A DNA stretch of 64,000 nucleotides, taken from the NCBI GenBank assembly GCA_016212925.1, contig JACRDF010000003.1, forward strand, positions 124,001-188,000. The letters are read 5' to 3'. The position numbers and the translations under genes were made by a program. The stretch comes from Desulfomonile tiedjei (lineage in GTDB: Bacteria; Desulfobacterota; Desulfomonilia; Desulfomonilales; Desulfomonilaceae). Below the pieces are notes generated by a model. The model saw only the letters and a program-made list of their open reading frames with translations. It was not told the DNA's origin and searched no databases. Shown here piece by piece: positions 35,572 to 45,547 of this stretch (position 1 is the first letter of the stretch; the number at the start of each line of letters is the position of its first letter).

Positions 35572-37017
35572 TCAATGAGCTTGGGGTGGCGGTCTTCTTT
35601 CATTGTTCCCAATTTCAAAGCACTTTCGGCATGTCTCGGTCGTCTCAGGATCGTCCACACCTGAAAAACCGAAGCCGTTCCAACGATAAGCCGCGACGCG
35701 TACCACCTTTGAGTCGGGCTTCAGATCAATGAATGAGTCTCCGCGGTGCAGGCCGCACAATATCCTCTCGTCATCAGGCAAAATCACAGCGTCCAGCAGA
35801 GGCCAAGCTAACGCTGAACCGCGCCATCGCGCAACGAGCCCTTGTGGGGTCACGCTGTACACATAGGGCCTGAGCCCTATTTCGCCGTCAATCGGTGAAT
35901 AGTGCCATTCCAGGGTGAAAAGATATTCATTTTTTCCGTCCAGCCGGGCAGGGGTAATACTTGCAAGGCTATTTGAGCGGGTTTGCCACAGCTGCTTGCC
36001 ATCCACGATTCCTTCCAAGCTTATCTCACCTTTTTCGCCGCCGCCACCAATTGCAGGGCGAAGCAGCACACCGGAAACATGAGTCGAAACCCGTAGCCGA
36101 ATAGGTTGAAGGAGCTTGTGCTGTGCGCTATCCACGATCTGAGGAAAAAAAGAATTCTTAGCCGTTTGTGTAGCGATTCCGGTGCACCGGAGAATTCCTC
36201 CGTTTATTCTGCAGTCGGCGATCAGGCCTTCCTTAGTGGCCAGGTACTTCTGATCGAACAAATGATTACCCAGCGAAAAGAAGACCGGTTTTCCCGCTAT
36301 CATTTCCGGAGGCTGCACTACGTGGGGATGATGCCCGATTATCAGATCCGCTCCTTGGGAAATTAGCCACTCGGCACCTTCGCGCTGATTCCTATTGGGC
36401 CAGTCCAGGAGTTCGCTCCCCCAGTGGACCGTTACCACTACAAGATTAGCCAAATTTTTCGCTAATCTTAATTTTTGCTGCAATTCAATGGAAGGAATGC
36501 TTTGATGGCCCCCATCCCGACCGGGAACCAGATTTACCGCGACTATGCCAATAGTTGCCCTATCAAAGTGGAAGAACCCGGGCGACGAATCATAACTCAG
36601 CGGGACCAGCCCAACTCCCTTCAGGGCCTCTATCGTGGCGGCTCGTCCGCTCTCTCCCAAATCGAGATTGTGGTTGTTTTCAATGGACAGTGCCTTGAAA
36701 CCGCCTGATGCGAGCAACGACACGAAATGTTCCGGAATGCTGAAGCACGGAGGCGTTTTGGTTGAGGGCAGACAGTCCGCTGGTTCCCCTACCGCCCCTT
36801 CCAGATTGCCCACAACCAAGTCCGCCTGCCCAAAGACACCACTAAGATCAGTCCACGGCGAAGTCCCTCGCTGCTTGAGTTCCAGCTGCACATTTCGGGA
36901 AAGGAGAACATCTCCTGTGAAGAGAAGTCTGATTTCGCGCTGCTCAGCCGAGACACCATGTGACCACAACAGCCACGACAATAAGCTAACTAAGATTAGC
37001 GCGTACCGAGGGGCCAT
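35572..37017 (-). CDS. CapA-family secreted metallophosphatase-like protein
   Basis: A signal peptide (about residues 1-24, ending GVSA) precedes a CapA/PgsA-type calcineurin-like domain: LLFTGDVLLSRN, VVGNLEGAV, SIENNHNLDLGE, VVVTVHWGSEL, LIIGHHPHVVQPPE and FFSLGNHLFDQ. The C-terminal 190 residues form an extra beta-rich region of unknown role. CapA proteins take part in poly-gamma-glutamate capsule export in Bacillus, but no ligase genes (CapB/CapC) are present here. It lies two bases after the DUF3160 gene stop, so the two are co-translated. Confidence 0.85.
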   Translation of the reverse strand: MAPRYALILVSLLSWLLWSHGVSAEQREIRLLFTGDVLLSRNVQLELKQRGTSPWTDLSGVFGQADLVVGNLEGAVGEPADCLPSTKTPPCFSIPEHFVSLLASGGFKALSIENNHNLDLGESGRAATIEALKGVGLVPLSYDSSPGFFHFDRATIGIVAVNLVPGRDGGHQSIPSIELQQKLRLAKNLANLVVVTVHWGSELLDWPNRNQREGAEWLISQGADLIIGHHPHVVQPPEMIAGKPVFFSLGNHLFDQKYLATKEGLIADCRINGGILRCTGIATQTAKNSFFPQIVDSAQHKLLQPIRLRVSTHVSGVLLRPAIGGGGEKGEISLEGIVDGKQLWQTRSNSLASITPARLDGKNEYLFTLEWHYSPIDGEIGLRPYVYSVTPQGLVARWRGSALAWPLLDAVILPDDERILCGLHRGDSFIDLKPDSKVVRVAAYRWNGFGFSGVDDPETTETCRKCFEIGNNERRPPPQAH

Positions 37018-37019
37018 TA

Positions 37020-39854
37020 TTAGTCTTTCCCTGGCTTTTCTTCTGCAAAGAAAGGCCTAAGCCACGCGGGCCTCGGCTGGGACTCCACCATGCTCCGCCA
37101 CTCCTCATCATTGAGGAGGTTCGATGACTCAAATTCATAATATGAATAAACCGAGCCCTTTACAATCTGACGTCTGCCGAAATACGGAACCACGTGATCC
37201 CATTCCACCGGTTTTCCCACGGCAGCCATGAGGAACGGGGCAAATTTTCCGCCAGCCACGTCCGCAATCTTGGGAATGTCCTCAGGTGTCGAGAGAGCAT
37301 AATCCTTGCTTCCCAGGCTCTTGAAAACAAGGAAGTGATGTTCCGCTACCTTCCCGACGTCCAAGATTTCCTGGCACTCCTCATAAGTCAGAGGCTCTCC
37401 ACGGATTTCCTTTTCAGCCATGGACTGAAACCTTCGTGCCTTCCCGGCCGTTTGCTTGAATCTCCGTATTATGCCTTCTCGTAATGATTTTGAGCCGCCA
37501 TCCTCTTGGTCCCCGCCCCGAGCAGTAATATCCTGAGCGTTTAGGATGTTTTGCGCGACGTGCCCGACGGCCGTGTCGAACAGCCCTGCTATGGCTGCAA
37601 AAGTTCGTGGGTCGGGTTCCACGTAACCTCTGGGAAATCGCATTACAATTGCTTCAAAACCGCCTTCGCCGCACTGTGCGTCAGTGCGCTCATTGACCAG
37701 TACTGTGGCATGACGCAGGGTGGCCCAGGAAGCCAGTCCGGTTTGCAACCGCTTGGCACGCCAAATACGCTCATCTTTTTCCCCATTAGGGGACTGCACG
37801 TCGTCGGCCCATTGGAGAGCCAGGGCGCTTATCCAGCGATCATACAGGTTCTCACTGTCCCGCATTGTCTTTGCGCTGGAAACGAAGTTCTTTCTGAGGT
37901 TCTCCAGAACACCTTTCAGGGGTGGGTATTTTCCGTATTCACTCTCCAACAGGGTATCAGCCAAGTGGCTTCCCAATGCCAAGGCCAAATCCAGCCCCGA
38001 AGGGGTCAAACGCTCCCCGGCTGGACCGGAGACCTGCTCGGCACGCGGCAAATGAGGATGAAAAACCGTCGAATACAATACTTCATTATCAAAGCCCCAT
38101 GACAGCGGAAATATTGCAGGAACCGGATTGGAATGTCGAGTAGAAGCCGGTTGACCTGCCGCGCCTCCTTTCCAAACCAACGGTGAGCGGGATGGAGCAA
38201 TAAAACCTTTGTAGCAGTTGATCCATGCAACTGCTTGGTTTTGCAGTTCCGGCGGAAGCGTTTCGAGTTCGCCCATGATTTTCGCGCGCTTGCCATCTAC
38301 CGAATATACTGATGTCAGATAACGGAAAGCCTTGAAATAGCCCTTCATGGTGTCTGATGACGTGTAATGCCCTCGGGGCTTCAGCTCCGCATAATCGACT
38401 TCTACTCCGAGCGTTTCCGAGTGCTCTCGCTGTTTCGCTGCGCGGATTCTTGCTGTCTCAGGGTTTCTAGAGTCCTTGGAGCGCATGTCAGCCAGCGCCT
38501 TGAAAACCTGCTTCCATGGGGACTGTACAGTTGAATTGCCGTAAAATTGATCTGCGGCGGCAATGAATTTCCAGAATGCTGGTATGGCTTTCTCTCGCTC
38601 CTGAACAATCATGAGGCCTTCAAACGCGGCAGCAAACAGCTCCCAGAAAATGTCAGTGGTGACCAGATAGGGACGCGTTGACACAGTTTGCGTGAACTCA
38701 CCGCAAGAGCCGTAGTTTTCGGAATGGTAGAGTTCGTAGAGTTGACTATCGTCCAACGCTCGGAACGAGCCGCCATGCTTTTCCAGCAAACTAAGATCCT
38801 GGTCGGATGGATGGAACAACCAGGCATTCACTACGTCAGCCAAGGGCACGGCGATTGGAACGTATGTCAGAGAATAGCCGTCACTGGATTTAGTCAATCC
38901 CACAATTCCGCGTCCATCCGGAACTGATGATGGTGTGGCTACAAACTGCATATCGACGGCCTGCCGATCCGCTTTCCCTGTAGAGACAACGACCAGGCCG
39001 ATTCCGGGCAACGAAGGCTGCCAATGCAACAATCCCAAGCCGTTGGGCGTCGGAGTAACGCTCCCTCCCTTGAGCATCCCATCCATGAGAGGAGTGGTTG
39101 TTCCCCAACGGTTTGTGGCATATTCGGCCCAATAATAGTTGCGCGCTTCGTCCTCGCAGATCAACTTATGGCCGGCAGGATGAAAGGCCATAGGCAAGGC
39201 AGAAGCGGCCATCAGTTCGCTGGGGGTCTCTTCCTTCCCGGGATCTGTTACCGTATCGGCCGGGCCTATAACCTGGTAGGGCTTTTTTCCCTGTTCGGTT
39301 ATCGAGACGATCCGATAGGTTTTTCCATCCTGATTCTTCATCCCCAGGAAAAGTCGGTAAGCTACAGGTTCCTGTTCTGATCCAACGGCAAACGGCCTTG
39401 GACCCATCACCAGCCGCCGGATTTCATTCGGTGACTCAAAGATACGGCGCGCGGTCCATCCGCTTGCAGTCTTGTCCAAGCGCACAATCTGATGGTGAGT
39501 CTTTTGAACTCCGGCCACGAAGAGGGCCTGCGCCTGGGGATGCCAGGCGACCGCGCGGAGCATAAAGCCCGCCGGAGCCTTCCAACCTTCCGATATCCCC
39601 TGGGTGCCGATCTGCCAGAACACAAGACCGTGGTCTCCGCCGGTTTTCTTCACAAGGACAGCTACCTCCGGACCGGCCGGCGAGACATCGTAGTCCACGA
39701 CTTTTTCCACCCCTTCTAGGCGAATGGAACAGGCCTCCCCAGGCGACGGAGTTACCTGTAGCTCCGGGGGGTCAAATTTTTCTGCCATCACAGCGATTGG
39801 AAGTAGACACAGAACGGAAAAGCAAAACACTATTTCCTTAAGATACCTCACCAT
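37020..39854 (-). CDS. Secreted DUF3160-domain protein
   Basis: From the ATG at 39854 (GGAGGGG six bases upstream) the product has 944 residues with a signal peptide ending near VMA. The first about 330 residues look like a beta-propeller: repeated AWHPQAQALFVAG and MGPRPFAVG type strands and a TolB-like pattern. The rest is DUF3160: VTTDIFWELFAAAFEGLM, YAELKPRGHYTSSDTMKGYF, then FRYLTSVYS and a C-terminal PYFGRRQIVKGSVYSYYEF. The function of DUF3160 is unknown. It is paired with CapA. Confidence 0.82.
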   Translation of the reverse strand: MVRYLKEIVFCFSVLCLLPIAVMAEKFDPPELQVTPSPGEACSIRLEGVEKVVDYDVSPAGPEVAVLVKKTGGDHGLVFWQIGTQGISEGWKAPAGFMLRAVAWHPQAQALFVAGVQKTHHQIVRLDKTASGWTARRIFESPNEIRRLVMGPRPFAVGSEQEPVAYRLFLGMKNQDGKTYRIVSITEQGKKPYQVIGPADTVTDPGKEETPSELMAASALPMAFHPAGHKLICEDEARNYYWAEYATNRWGTTTPLMDGMLKGGSVTPTPNGLGLLHWQPSLPGIGLVVVSTGKADRQAVDMQFVATPSSVPDGRGIVGLTKSSDGYSLTYVPIAVPLADVVNAWLFHPSDQDLSLLEKHGGSFRALDDSQLYELYHSENYGSCGEFTQTVSTRPYLVTTDIFWELFAAAFEGLMIVQEREKAIPAFWKFIAAADQFYGNSTVQSPWKQVFKALADMRSKDSRNPETARIRAAKQREHSETLGVEVDYAELKPRGHYTSSDTMKGYFKAFRYLTSVYSVDGKRAKIMGELETLPPELQNQAVAWINCYKGFIAPSRSPLVWKGGAAGQPASTRHSNPVPAIFPLSWGFDNEVLYSTVFHPHLPRAEQVSGPAGERLTPSGLDLALALGSHLADTLLESEYGKYPPLKGVLENLRKNFVSSAKTMRDSENLYDRWISALALQWADDVQSPNGEKDERIWRAKRLQTGLASWATLRHATVLVNERTDAQCGEGGFEAIVMRFPRGYVEPDPRTFAAIAGLFDTAVGHVAQNILNAQDITARGGDQEDGGSKSLREGIIRRFKQTAGKARRFQSMAEKEIRGEPLTYEECQEILDVGKVAEHHFLVFKSLGSKDYALSTPEDIPKIADVAGGKFAPFLMAAVGKPVEWDHVVPYFGRRQIVKGSVYSYYEFESSNLLNDEEWRSMVESQPRPAWLRPFFAEEKPGKD

Positions 39855-40070
39855 AGGGTTCCCCTCCACAGTTTGGTGCGTCTCCAGAATCCTACTTTTT
39901 CGCCGCCGGAGCAGCACTGCCGTCGCATTGTCCGTAAAACAGGCTTTCTTCCCTTTGTGAGCATGCCTTGTCAAACGGACCACAGTCAACCATAATCTTG
40001 GCCGTTGCCATGGTGCCGCGATACTCGACGCGAGTTACTTCAAAGAGAGGGTGCCCCGAAGGAGAGAGCC

Positions 40071-40433
40071 ATGATCGGGCAAAGAATTCAATTTGATTCC
40101 CTGGCGGAAGCCGAGGCGGCCATAGACGGCCTGGGCGCCGGAAACAGCAAAATGATGGCCACAAGGGCGATCCATATAAACGTGGTTGTGAGAAAGGTCC
40201 CCGGTCCCGATGCCCGCTTCTTGAAAAGCGTATACAACGACATCGGAGCGGAAGCGGCTATCAGTCATCAAGCATACTTCGAAGAAAATGAGGCTATCAC
40301 GGACATGATTGTCATGGGGACGGTTTACCAGCACCGTGAAGTGCGGCGGATTCTGACAGGTAACTCTCGGATTGAACCGCTGATCGATGTGATTTCCAAA
40401 GTAGTCGACAACACCCTAGAAACAGGTCCCTGA
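40071..40433 (+). CDS. Hypothetical protein (120 aa)
   Basis: The product is a small soluble alpha/beta protein with no motif that I recognise. It starts IGQRIQFDSLAEAEAAIDGL, then a beta-rich IHINVVVRKV, and ends in a helical RIEPLIDVISKVVDN segment. A GGAGAGAG site precedes the ATG. It lies alone, divergent from DUF3160 and convergent with the gene at 40449. Confidence 0.6.
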   Translation: MIGQRIQFDSLAEAEAAIDGLGAGNSKMMATRAIHINVVVRKVPGPDARFLKSVYNDIGAEAAISHQAYFEENEAITDMIVMGTVYQHREVRRILTGNSRIEPLIDVISKVVDNTLETGP

Positions 40434-40448
40434 GCGCAACAAGCCGTA

Positions 40449-40913
40449 TCAGTTGCCACCCTTGGCGGACCGGGTCTTCGCCTCACCGCCCTTTTTGAGC
40501 ACCAAGCTGTTGTCTCGCACCTCAATGATTCGGTCCGAGTCCACCGCCGGCTCCATCGGCGACAATTTGACCCCATGCTGCGTTCCATACTGCTCCAGAA
40601 CGCGGTCTTTGCCCAGAATCTCACGCATCTCCAGGCCGATCTCTATCAACATGCCGTCCGAGTTGAAGCGGTACGTGGCGTACCGGAACAAGTCGTCGTT
40701 ACGAATTATTTCTCCGATTTCCGTTCCCAGATCGTCGTAAGAGAAGTGCCCAGAGCCTTTCTGAAGAATGTCCAAGACCTGGGCCTTTTTCATGCCGAGT
40801 TTGACATCCTTGAATCCATCCGGAATTGTAGCCCAGGCAGCGGTGCATAACGCGACAGCAATTAGAGAAGCGGGGACAAACCCCACCAAAAAGCGGATTA
40901 ATCCGTTCTTCAT
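40449..40913 (-). CDS. Hypothetical exported protein (154 aa)
   Basis: A signal peptide (residues about 1-28, ending TAAWA) precedes a small domain opening with IPDGFKDVKLGMKKAQVLDIL, a pattern seen in SmpA/BamE-like and PepSY-like small periplasmic proteins (short strand, helix, GMS-like turn). The C-terminal stretch is charged. A possible promoter lies 30-60 bases upstream and an AGGAGG site before the ATG. Function unknown. Confidence 0.65.
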   Translation of the reverse strand: MKNGLIRFLVGFVPASLIAVALCTAAWATIPDGFKDVKLGMKKAQVLDILQKGSGHFSYDDLGTEIGEIIRNDDLFRYATYRFNSDGMLIEIGLEMREILGKDRVLEQYGTQHGVKLSPMEPAVDSDRIIEVRDNSLVLKKGGEAKTRSAKGGN

Positions 40914-40942
40914 TACATCCTCCTGTTTTCAGGTGTGATTCT

Positions 40943-40971
40943 ATAATACTACTATATGCGTCATCTGAAAA
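40943..40971 (-). promoter_or_regulatory. Putative promoter of the exported protein gene
   Basis: On the minus strand TTTTCA (40971-40966) and TATTAT (40948-40943) are 17 bases apart, 30 bases before the ATG at 40913. Both hexamers are partial matches to the sigma70 consensus. Confidence 0.4.
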
Positions 40972-41125
40972 GAGATTCTTGCAATCCGCGGTAAAACTTA
41001 TAGCGATTGCCGGATTTTTTTGTCCGAGGTTCAGGAAGGCTATCCCGTCATTCCCAAATTGTCCGCCTTCCAGGCAGGCCGCCTCGCGTAAATCGGAATT
41101 TTTTTGCAAATAAGCAAAAATCATA

Positions 41126-41150
41126 CACTGACCGGGCAACCCGGTCAGTG
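41126..41150 (-). terminator. Stem-loop terminator of the HtrA-like gene
   Basis: CACTGACCGGG and CCCGGTCAGTG form a perfect 11-bp stem with a 3-base loop, followed on the minus strand by TATGATTTTTGC. It lies about 70 bases past the protease stop codon. Confidence 0.65.
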
Positions 41151-41217
41151 CGGATTTTGCTTCTGCCTGGTCCTCACTGTTTGAAAAGGAAATGGAACGG
41201 ATTCCGAGTCCGCGGTA

Positions 41218-42219
41218 TCAAATACCCCTGCCGCGCGACGCGCCTCGGGGGAATTCTCGATCAAAAAGTTCGTCGGGCGTTGGCGCCGGCCTCTGCTGCG
41301 GGGCCTTACCGGGAATGGCATTCTTGCGTTCCGTATATGTGGGCTGTTTGGTCATGGCCACATCAGCCACCTTCCTGATGATGTCGATAGGAATTGCGAA
41401 ACCTATTCCCATATTCCCGCCGCTGCGAGAAAGAATCGCAGTGTTCATGCCGACAACTTCACCGTCGATGTTTACCAACGGTCCGCCCGAATTGCCGGGA
41501 TTGATGGCCGCGTCGGTCTGGATGAAATCCTCATAGTCGAGAATCCCCATATCTGAACGGCCCTTGGCACTGACTATCCCGGCGGTGACGGTTTTCATCA
41601 ATCCAAATGGGTTGCCAATGGCCAGCACCCAGTCACCCACGTCCAAGGTCCGCGTAGTGCCTAACTTTGCATATGGAAACGTCCCGCCGTCGATCTTCAA
41701 GACGGCCACGTCGGTCTTTGGATCGGCTGCGATTACGCGCGCTTTGTATTGCTTCTTAGCTTCGAGGGTCACAATGATTTCATCCGCGCCCCTTATCACA
41801 TGTCTGCTGGTGAGTACGTACCCTCGGGGGTCGAAGATGAATCCAGATCCAATGCCCTGCTGCTTCTGACGCTCCATAGGGCCGGGCGCGCCGAAAAACT
41901 TTCGCAAAAAATCATCACCGAAGAATTCACGAAACGGATGGTTTTCGACGAAGGGTTCCAGTTGAGACATGTTGTTCCGAGAAGCGACCACTCTCACAGC
42001 CGATACATTGACCACAGCGGGTTTGACTTCTCTGGCGACGGAGCGGAATGCTTCCTGCAAATCCTTGGCTCCCCGCACCGCCGCGGGCTGGGCTAACGAC
42101 TGCGATTGTTCCGAGATAGGCAAAAAGACTACCAACATTGCAACGAAGGCCAATTTGACCAGGTTTAGTCTCGCCCAGCCGAGACCGTTAGTTGAAAAGA
42201 CGGCTTCCATCAACGCCAT
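41218..42219 (-). CDS. HtrA/DegP-like S1C serine protease without PDZ domain
   Basis: The product is anchored by an N-terminal hydrophobic segment (about residues 22-36). The catalytic triad is intact: His140 (LTSRHVI), Asp170 (PKTDVAVLKI) and Ser244 (GNSGGP). The loop region NPFREFF... and QQGIGSGFIFDP are typical of S1C proteases. After the protease domain there are only about 50 residues, so there is no PDZ domain, unlike DegP, DegQ or DegS. It may degrade misfolded envelope proteins or cleave a specific regulator. It follows the YhaN-like gene by 70 bases on the same strand. Confidence 0.88.
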   Translation of the reverse strand: MALMEAVFSTNGLGWARLNLVKLAFVAMLVVFLPISEQSQSLAQPAAVRGAKDLQEAFRSVAREVKPAVVNVSAVRVVASRNNMSQLEPFVENHPFREFFGDDFLRKFFGAPGPMERQKQQGIGSGFIFDPRGYVLTSRHVIRGADEIIVTLEAKKQYKARVIAADPKTDVAVLKIDGGTFPYAKLGTTRTLDVGDWVLAIGNPFGLMKTVTAGIVSAKGRSDMGILDYEDFIQTDAAINPGNSGGPLVNIDGEVVGMNTAILSRSGGNMGIGFAIPIDIIRKVADVAMTKQPTYTERKNAIPGKAPQQRPAPTPDELFDREFPRGASRGRGI

Positions 42220-42243
42220 GATGCTCCTTTCGTCCTGTAAGGA

Positions 42244-42276
42244 AACGATGAACAGACAAAGGGATACTTCATCGTT
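42244..42276 (-). promoter_or_regulatory. Inverted repeat in the protease leader
   Basis: AACGATGAA and TTCATCGTT, nine-base arms separated by 15 bases, lie in the gap between the YhaN-like gene and the protease gene. They could be a stress-regulator site or an RNA hairpin; the sequence gives no more. Confidence 0.35.
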
Positions 42277-42288
42277 CAGGTACTATAT

Positions 42289-45200
42289 TTAGTCATTTTC
42301 ACAAGACCTGGCCAGTCCCAGCTCACGAACCGCAATTTGCGGCGGGAATAGACCGGCCACATGGGGATGGCAAGTAAAGAACAGCAACTGCATCCCCGTT
42401 TCTGCGGAGAATTGAGCCAGGACTTGCGCAGTGCGGCTTGCCCGCTCGGGATCGAAATTCACCAGGATGTCATCCATCAGGATCGGCACTGCAAATCCGC
42501 CATTGCTGTGTGTTTCCAAATGGGCCAGTCTCAAAGACAAATAGACCTGTTCCAAAGTTCCACGACTCAACAAGTTTTCGTCAATGCGGCTCCCGTCGGC
42601 ACGTTCCACCTGTATCACGCTGTCTTCATTCAGAGGCACCAATACTCTGCTCAGCGCGCCTCCCGTGATGGCCCTCAGCAATTCGGAAGTCTTCTCCAGG
42701 ACCCGCGGCTGCCTTTCCGACTCATAAAACTTGAGGGTCTCGCTCAGCATGGAGAAGGCTATCTTAAGGTCGGTCCATTCCGTTGCCGCTGCATTCAAGC
42801 GCGCCACCCATTCTTCTTTTTTCGCCAACAACAGTTCGGACTCTTCTTCAGCCTCCAATGTTTCAATCTCCTTTTCCAGTCTTCCCTTGCGGCCGGCCAA
42901 TTCCTGGGACGCTTGCCCTAATTCATTGAGTTCCGCGTGTAGTTGCGCCACCAGGATTCGATCGCCATCCCAGTCCCGAGTATCCAGCAGGCTTCGCATT
43001 TCGGCTTCTGCGTGGGATTTCAGGCCCGACAACAGGTTGTTGGTGAGCACACGTTGTTCTTGAGCCATCACCCTGTATTGGTCATGAAGTTCGGCTCGTT
43101 CACGAAACGCTTCCTCATCCGTAACGCTCGCGGCCTCCATGAGCGCTGCCACCCGGTCTTGGGATTCTTCCGCCTTCTTGCTTAAGACACCTAAACGGAC
43201 TTCGTGCTCGCGTCTTTTTTCCGAAAGGGTCTGTTTTTCTGCAAGGATTTCTCTGGATTCCTTCTCGGCTCCGGCCCATGTTTCCACCTGGTCCATCGGT
43301 GAAACGTCGCTCGGCATGGGGCGGTTTAATTGAGACGCCAACAACTCGACCTGGCGGGCGAAGTTGTTCCATTCTTCTGTCATTTCAACCAGAATTGCTT
43401 GTTCTTGAGCTATCCTTTGTAAGTTGTTTTTTATGTCTCTAAGTCGTTGAATCAATTCTATTGCGGTTTCAGGTTCCAACGCCGGGTCGAATCCCTTACC
43501 GGAGAGGTCGTTGGTCCACCGGGCTTTCAAAGTCGCCATTGCTTGCTCCGCGGAGCGCAGAGATTCTTCGATGTCTTTTCTTCTGCTCTCTTCGATCTCA
43601 GCGTCCGCCAGGTTTAGCCGAATAGCGTCGTCGAGCGCTCGCCTCCGCCTGAACGGCTCCTCCGCGGCGGCAGACCGCTTTTCAGCCATCAGGATTTCCG
43701 CGAGGCCCGCGTCCGGGTCACCCAAAACCTGGCCTGCGATGTCCGCTGCTTCGCTTTTGAGGCTCTCTATTTCTTGAATAATGACGCGGCGCTGTTTTTC
43801 GATCCCGGCAATGTCACTCGTGTTTTGGGCCAACTTCTTGGCCAAAGTATCCTTCTCCCTTACGAGGACTGAGCGGCGGCGACGGTCTCCATGCACTTTC
43901 CATTTTATGATTACCGGAACTGCGGCCGTCAGGATCACTCCGAGTGGGATCAAAACGCTTGAAGCCTCCAACACGTGTCTTGAAGCAAGCAGCAACCCTA
44001 TGCCCGAGCAAATCAATAAAGCGACCAACGCCCAGAACGGGAACGCGGGAACGATGGTGCCGGGTTGGGAATTCAACTCTTCCAGTCTTTCGTTCAGTTC
44101 CTCATTGTGGGCGATGGCTCTTTTCACGCTTTGAGATTTCTCCCCGAGTCTTTCCCGCAGGTCGGCAACGCGGGCGGAGATTTCTTTCCATTGGTGAAGC
44201 CTGCGCTGAGACTCCCGGGGAAGGTGGCCCCGGCAATTTGGCTCAAGCGCTTTAAGGTCTCTTTGCATTTGGTGCAGCTTTTCAGCCTCGCGACGGCGCC
44301 TTTCCAGAGCTTCAGCCATACGTGATTTCAGGCCAAGAATATTCTCCGAGCATTGGCGCCAGGAAGTCATGAAAGAACGAATAGACTGTTCCAATACAAT
44401 TGATGTTTCGGTCGAGGAGGCGTTTTCTCGGGTCCATCCGACTCCGAGGTCAAGAATAGCCCTGTCCACCGCATCATTGGATCGCTTACACGCGGCCTGG
44501 GCCTTCTCTAATTCCCTCGGTAACCCGCCTAATCGCTGCGCTTCCCGTCCCAGAAAACGGATGGCGCTTTGATGCTCCGTCAAGATTGTATCCGGGTTCA
44601 GCGACTCATATCGGCCCTGAATGTGATCCAGGGTCTTCTGCTCTTCCAGTATCCCTTCTCGGGCCTCCCTCAGCCTTTCCAAGGCCTGTTCCAGCCTGAG
44701 GACCCCGTCCGCCGGAAAATTGCGCACCCCTTCCAGCCGCGCAATCTCATGGTCCAAGGAAAGCAGCTTTTTCCATTCCTCTTCGAAGCGGAGGTTTTCC
44801 TCCAATCCGTGCAGCAATGATTGCTTGGATTGAATCTGGGCCTTGCAGTGGACGAGTCCTTTGTTCACGGTATCGAGTTCTATTTTGAGCGCGTCATACC
44901 TCTTTGGCTTTTCGCCGAGTACTTTCAGGCGCTTGTCGATTTCCTTGATCCGTGATTGTATCCCTTCGAGCGAGCCCTCATCCCGACTGGATCGCCTTCC
45001 CAGCTCCTTGAGGCGCTCATCGACCTTTTTCATGACATCCAGAGGATTTATTTGAAACGATCCCAGGGCCGTGGCTACTATTTTTCCCCTGAGAGCGTCC
45101 TGGTCCAATTGCCTCATGCTGTCCAGGTCAAACGCGAAGAAGCTTTGGAACAGACGCCGTTCGGCTCCGTCGCGCAACACCGGCATTGACGCGACATCGA

Positions 45201-45522
45201 CACGATTACCCTGCTCGTCAACAATTCCAAGTAGCCCTTCTCTTAAGCCGGATTTCTCTGTACGTTCCACGCGCAATCTGCCGTGGAGCGGGGTTCGAAT
45301 GGTAACCCATCCACTTCGAGCGTTACCGGAACGCGACTCGTAGATGTTGTTCCTGGGGCTTTTCTTCCTGAAGCCGAAAAAGACGGAACGCACGAATTCC
45401 AGTATGGTGGTCTTTCCTGCTTCGTTGGGCCCTATCAAGACCGTGAGTTCCGGCCCGAGTCCTTTGACGCAACCGTTGCTAAAGGCCCCGAAGGAGTTGA
45501 TAGAGATTTCTTCAATCCACAT
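42289..45522 (-). CDS. YhaN-like (SbcC/RecN-related) AAA ATPase with long coiled coil
   Basis: The 1077-residue product has Walker A GPNEAGKTT near residue 34, long coiled-coil arms and a C-terminal half with the signature LSRGTLEQVYLSLRLA and Walker B PILMDDILVNFD. Two hydrophobic helices in the middle (WALVALLICSGIGLLLASRH and SSVLIPLGVILTAAVPVII) are also seen in Bacillus YhaN and could tether it to the membrane. The ATG at 45522 is preferred; an upstream start at 45597 would overlap the nuclease gene. It follows the metallophosphoesterase gene by 25 bases. A role in DNA-end processing or defence is suspected, not shown. Confidence 0.85.
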   Translation of the reverse strand: MWIEEISINSFGAFSNGCVKGLGPELTVLIGPNEAGKTTILEFVRSVFFGFRKKSPRNNIYESRSGNARSGWVTIRTPLHGRLRVERTEKSGLREGLLGIVDEQGNRVDVASMPVLRDGAERRLFQSFFAFDLDSMRQLDQDALRGKIVATALGSFQINPLDVMKKVDERLKELGRRSSRDEGSLEGIQSRIKEIDKRLKVLGEKPKRYDALKIELDTVNKGLVHCKAQIQSKQSLLHGLEENLRFEEEWKKLLSLDHEIARLEGVRNFPADGVLRLEQALERLREAREGILEEQKTLDHIQGRYESLNPDTILTEHQSAIRFLGREAQRLGGLPRELEKAQAACKRSNDAVDRAILDLGVGWTRENASSTETSIVLEQSIRSFMTSWRQCSENILGLKSRMAEALERRRREAEKLHQMQRDLKALEPNCRGHLPRESQRRLHQWKEISARVADLRERLGEKSQSVKRAIAHNEELNERLEELNSQPGTIVPAFPFWALVALLICSGIGLLLASRHVLEASSVLIPLGVILTAAVPVIIKWKVHGDRRRRSVLVREKDTLAKKLAQNTSDIAGIEKQRRVIIQEIESLKSEAADIAGQVLGDPDAGLAEILMAEKRSAAAEEPFRRRRALDDAIRLNLADAEIEESRRKDIEESLRSAEQAMATLKARWTNDLSGKGFDPALEPETAIELIQRLRDIKNNLQRIAQEQAILVEMTEEWNNFARQVELLASQLNRPMPSDVSPMDQVETWAGAEKESREILAEKQTLSEKRREHEVRLGVLSKKAEESQDRVAALMEAASVTDEEAFRERAELHDQYRVMAQEQRVLTNNLLSGLKSHAEAEMRSLLDTRDWDGDRILVAQLHAELNELGQASQELAGRKGRLEKEIETLEAEEESELLLAKKEEWVARLNAAATEWTDLKIAFSMLSETLKFYESERQPRVLEKTSELLRAITGGALSRVLVPLNEDSVIQVERADGSRIDENLLSRGTLEQVYLSLRLAHLETHSNGGFAVPILMDDILVNFDPERASRTAQVLAQFSAETGMQLLFFTCHPHVAGLFPPQIAVRELGLARSCEND

Positions 45523-45547
45523 GGACGAGCGTCCTTTGGCGCTACCG

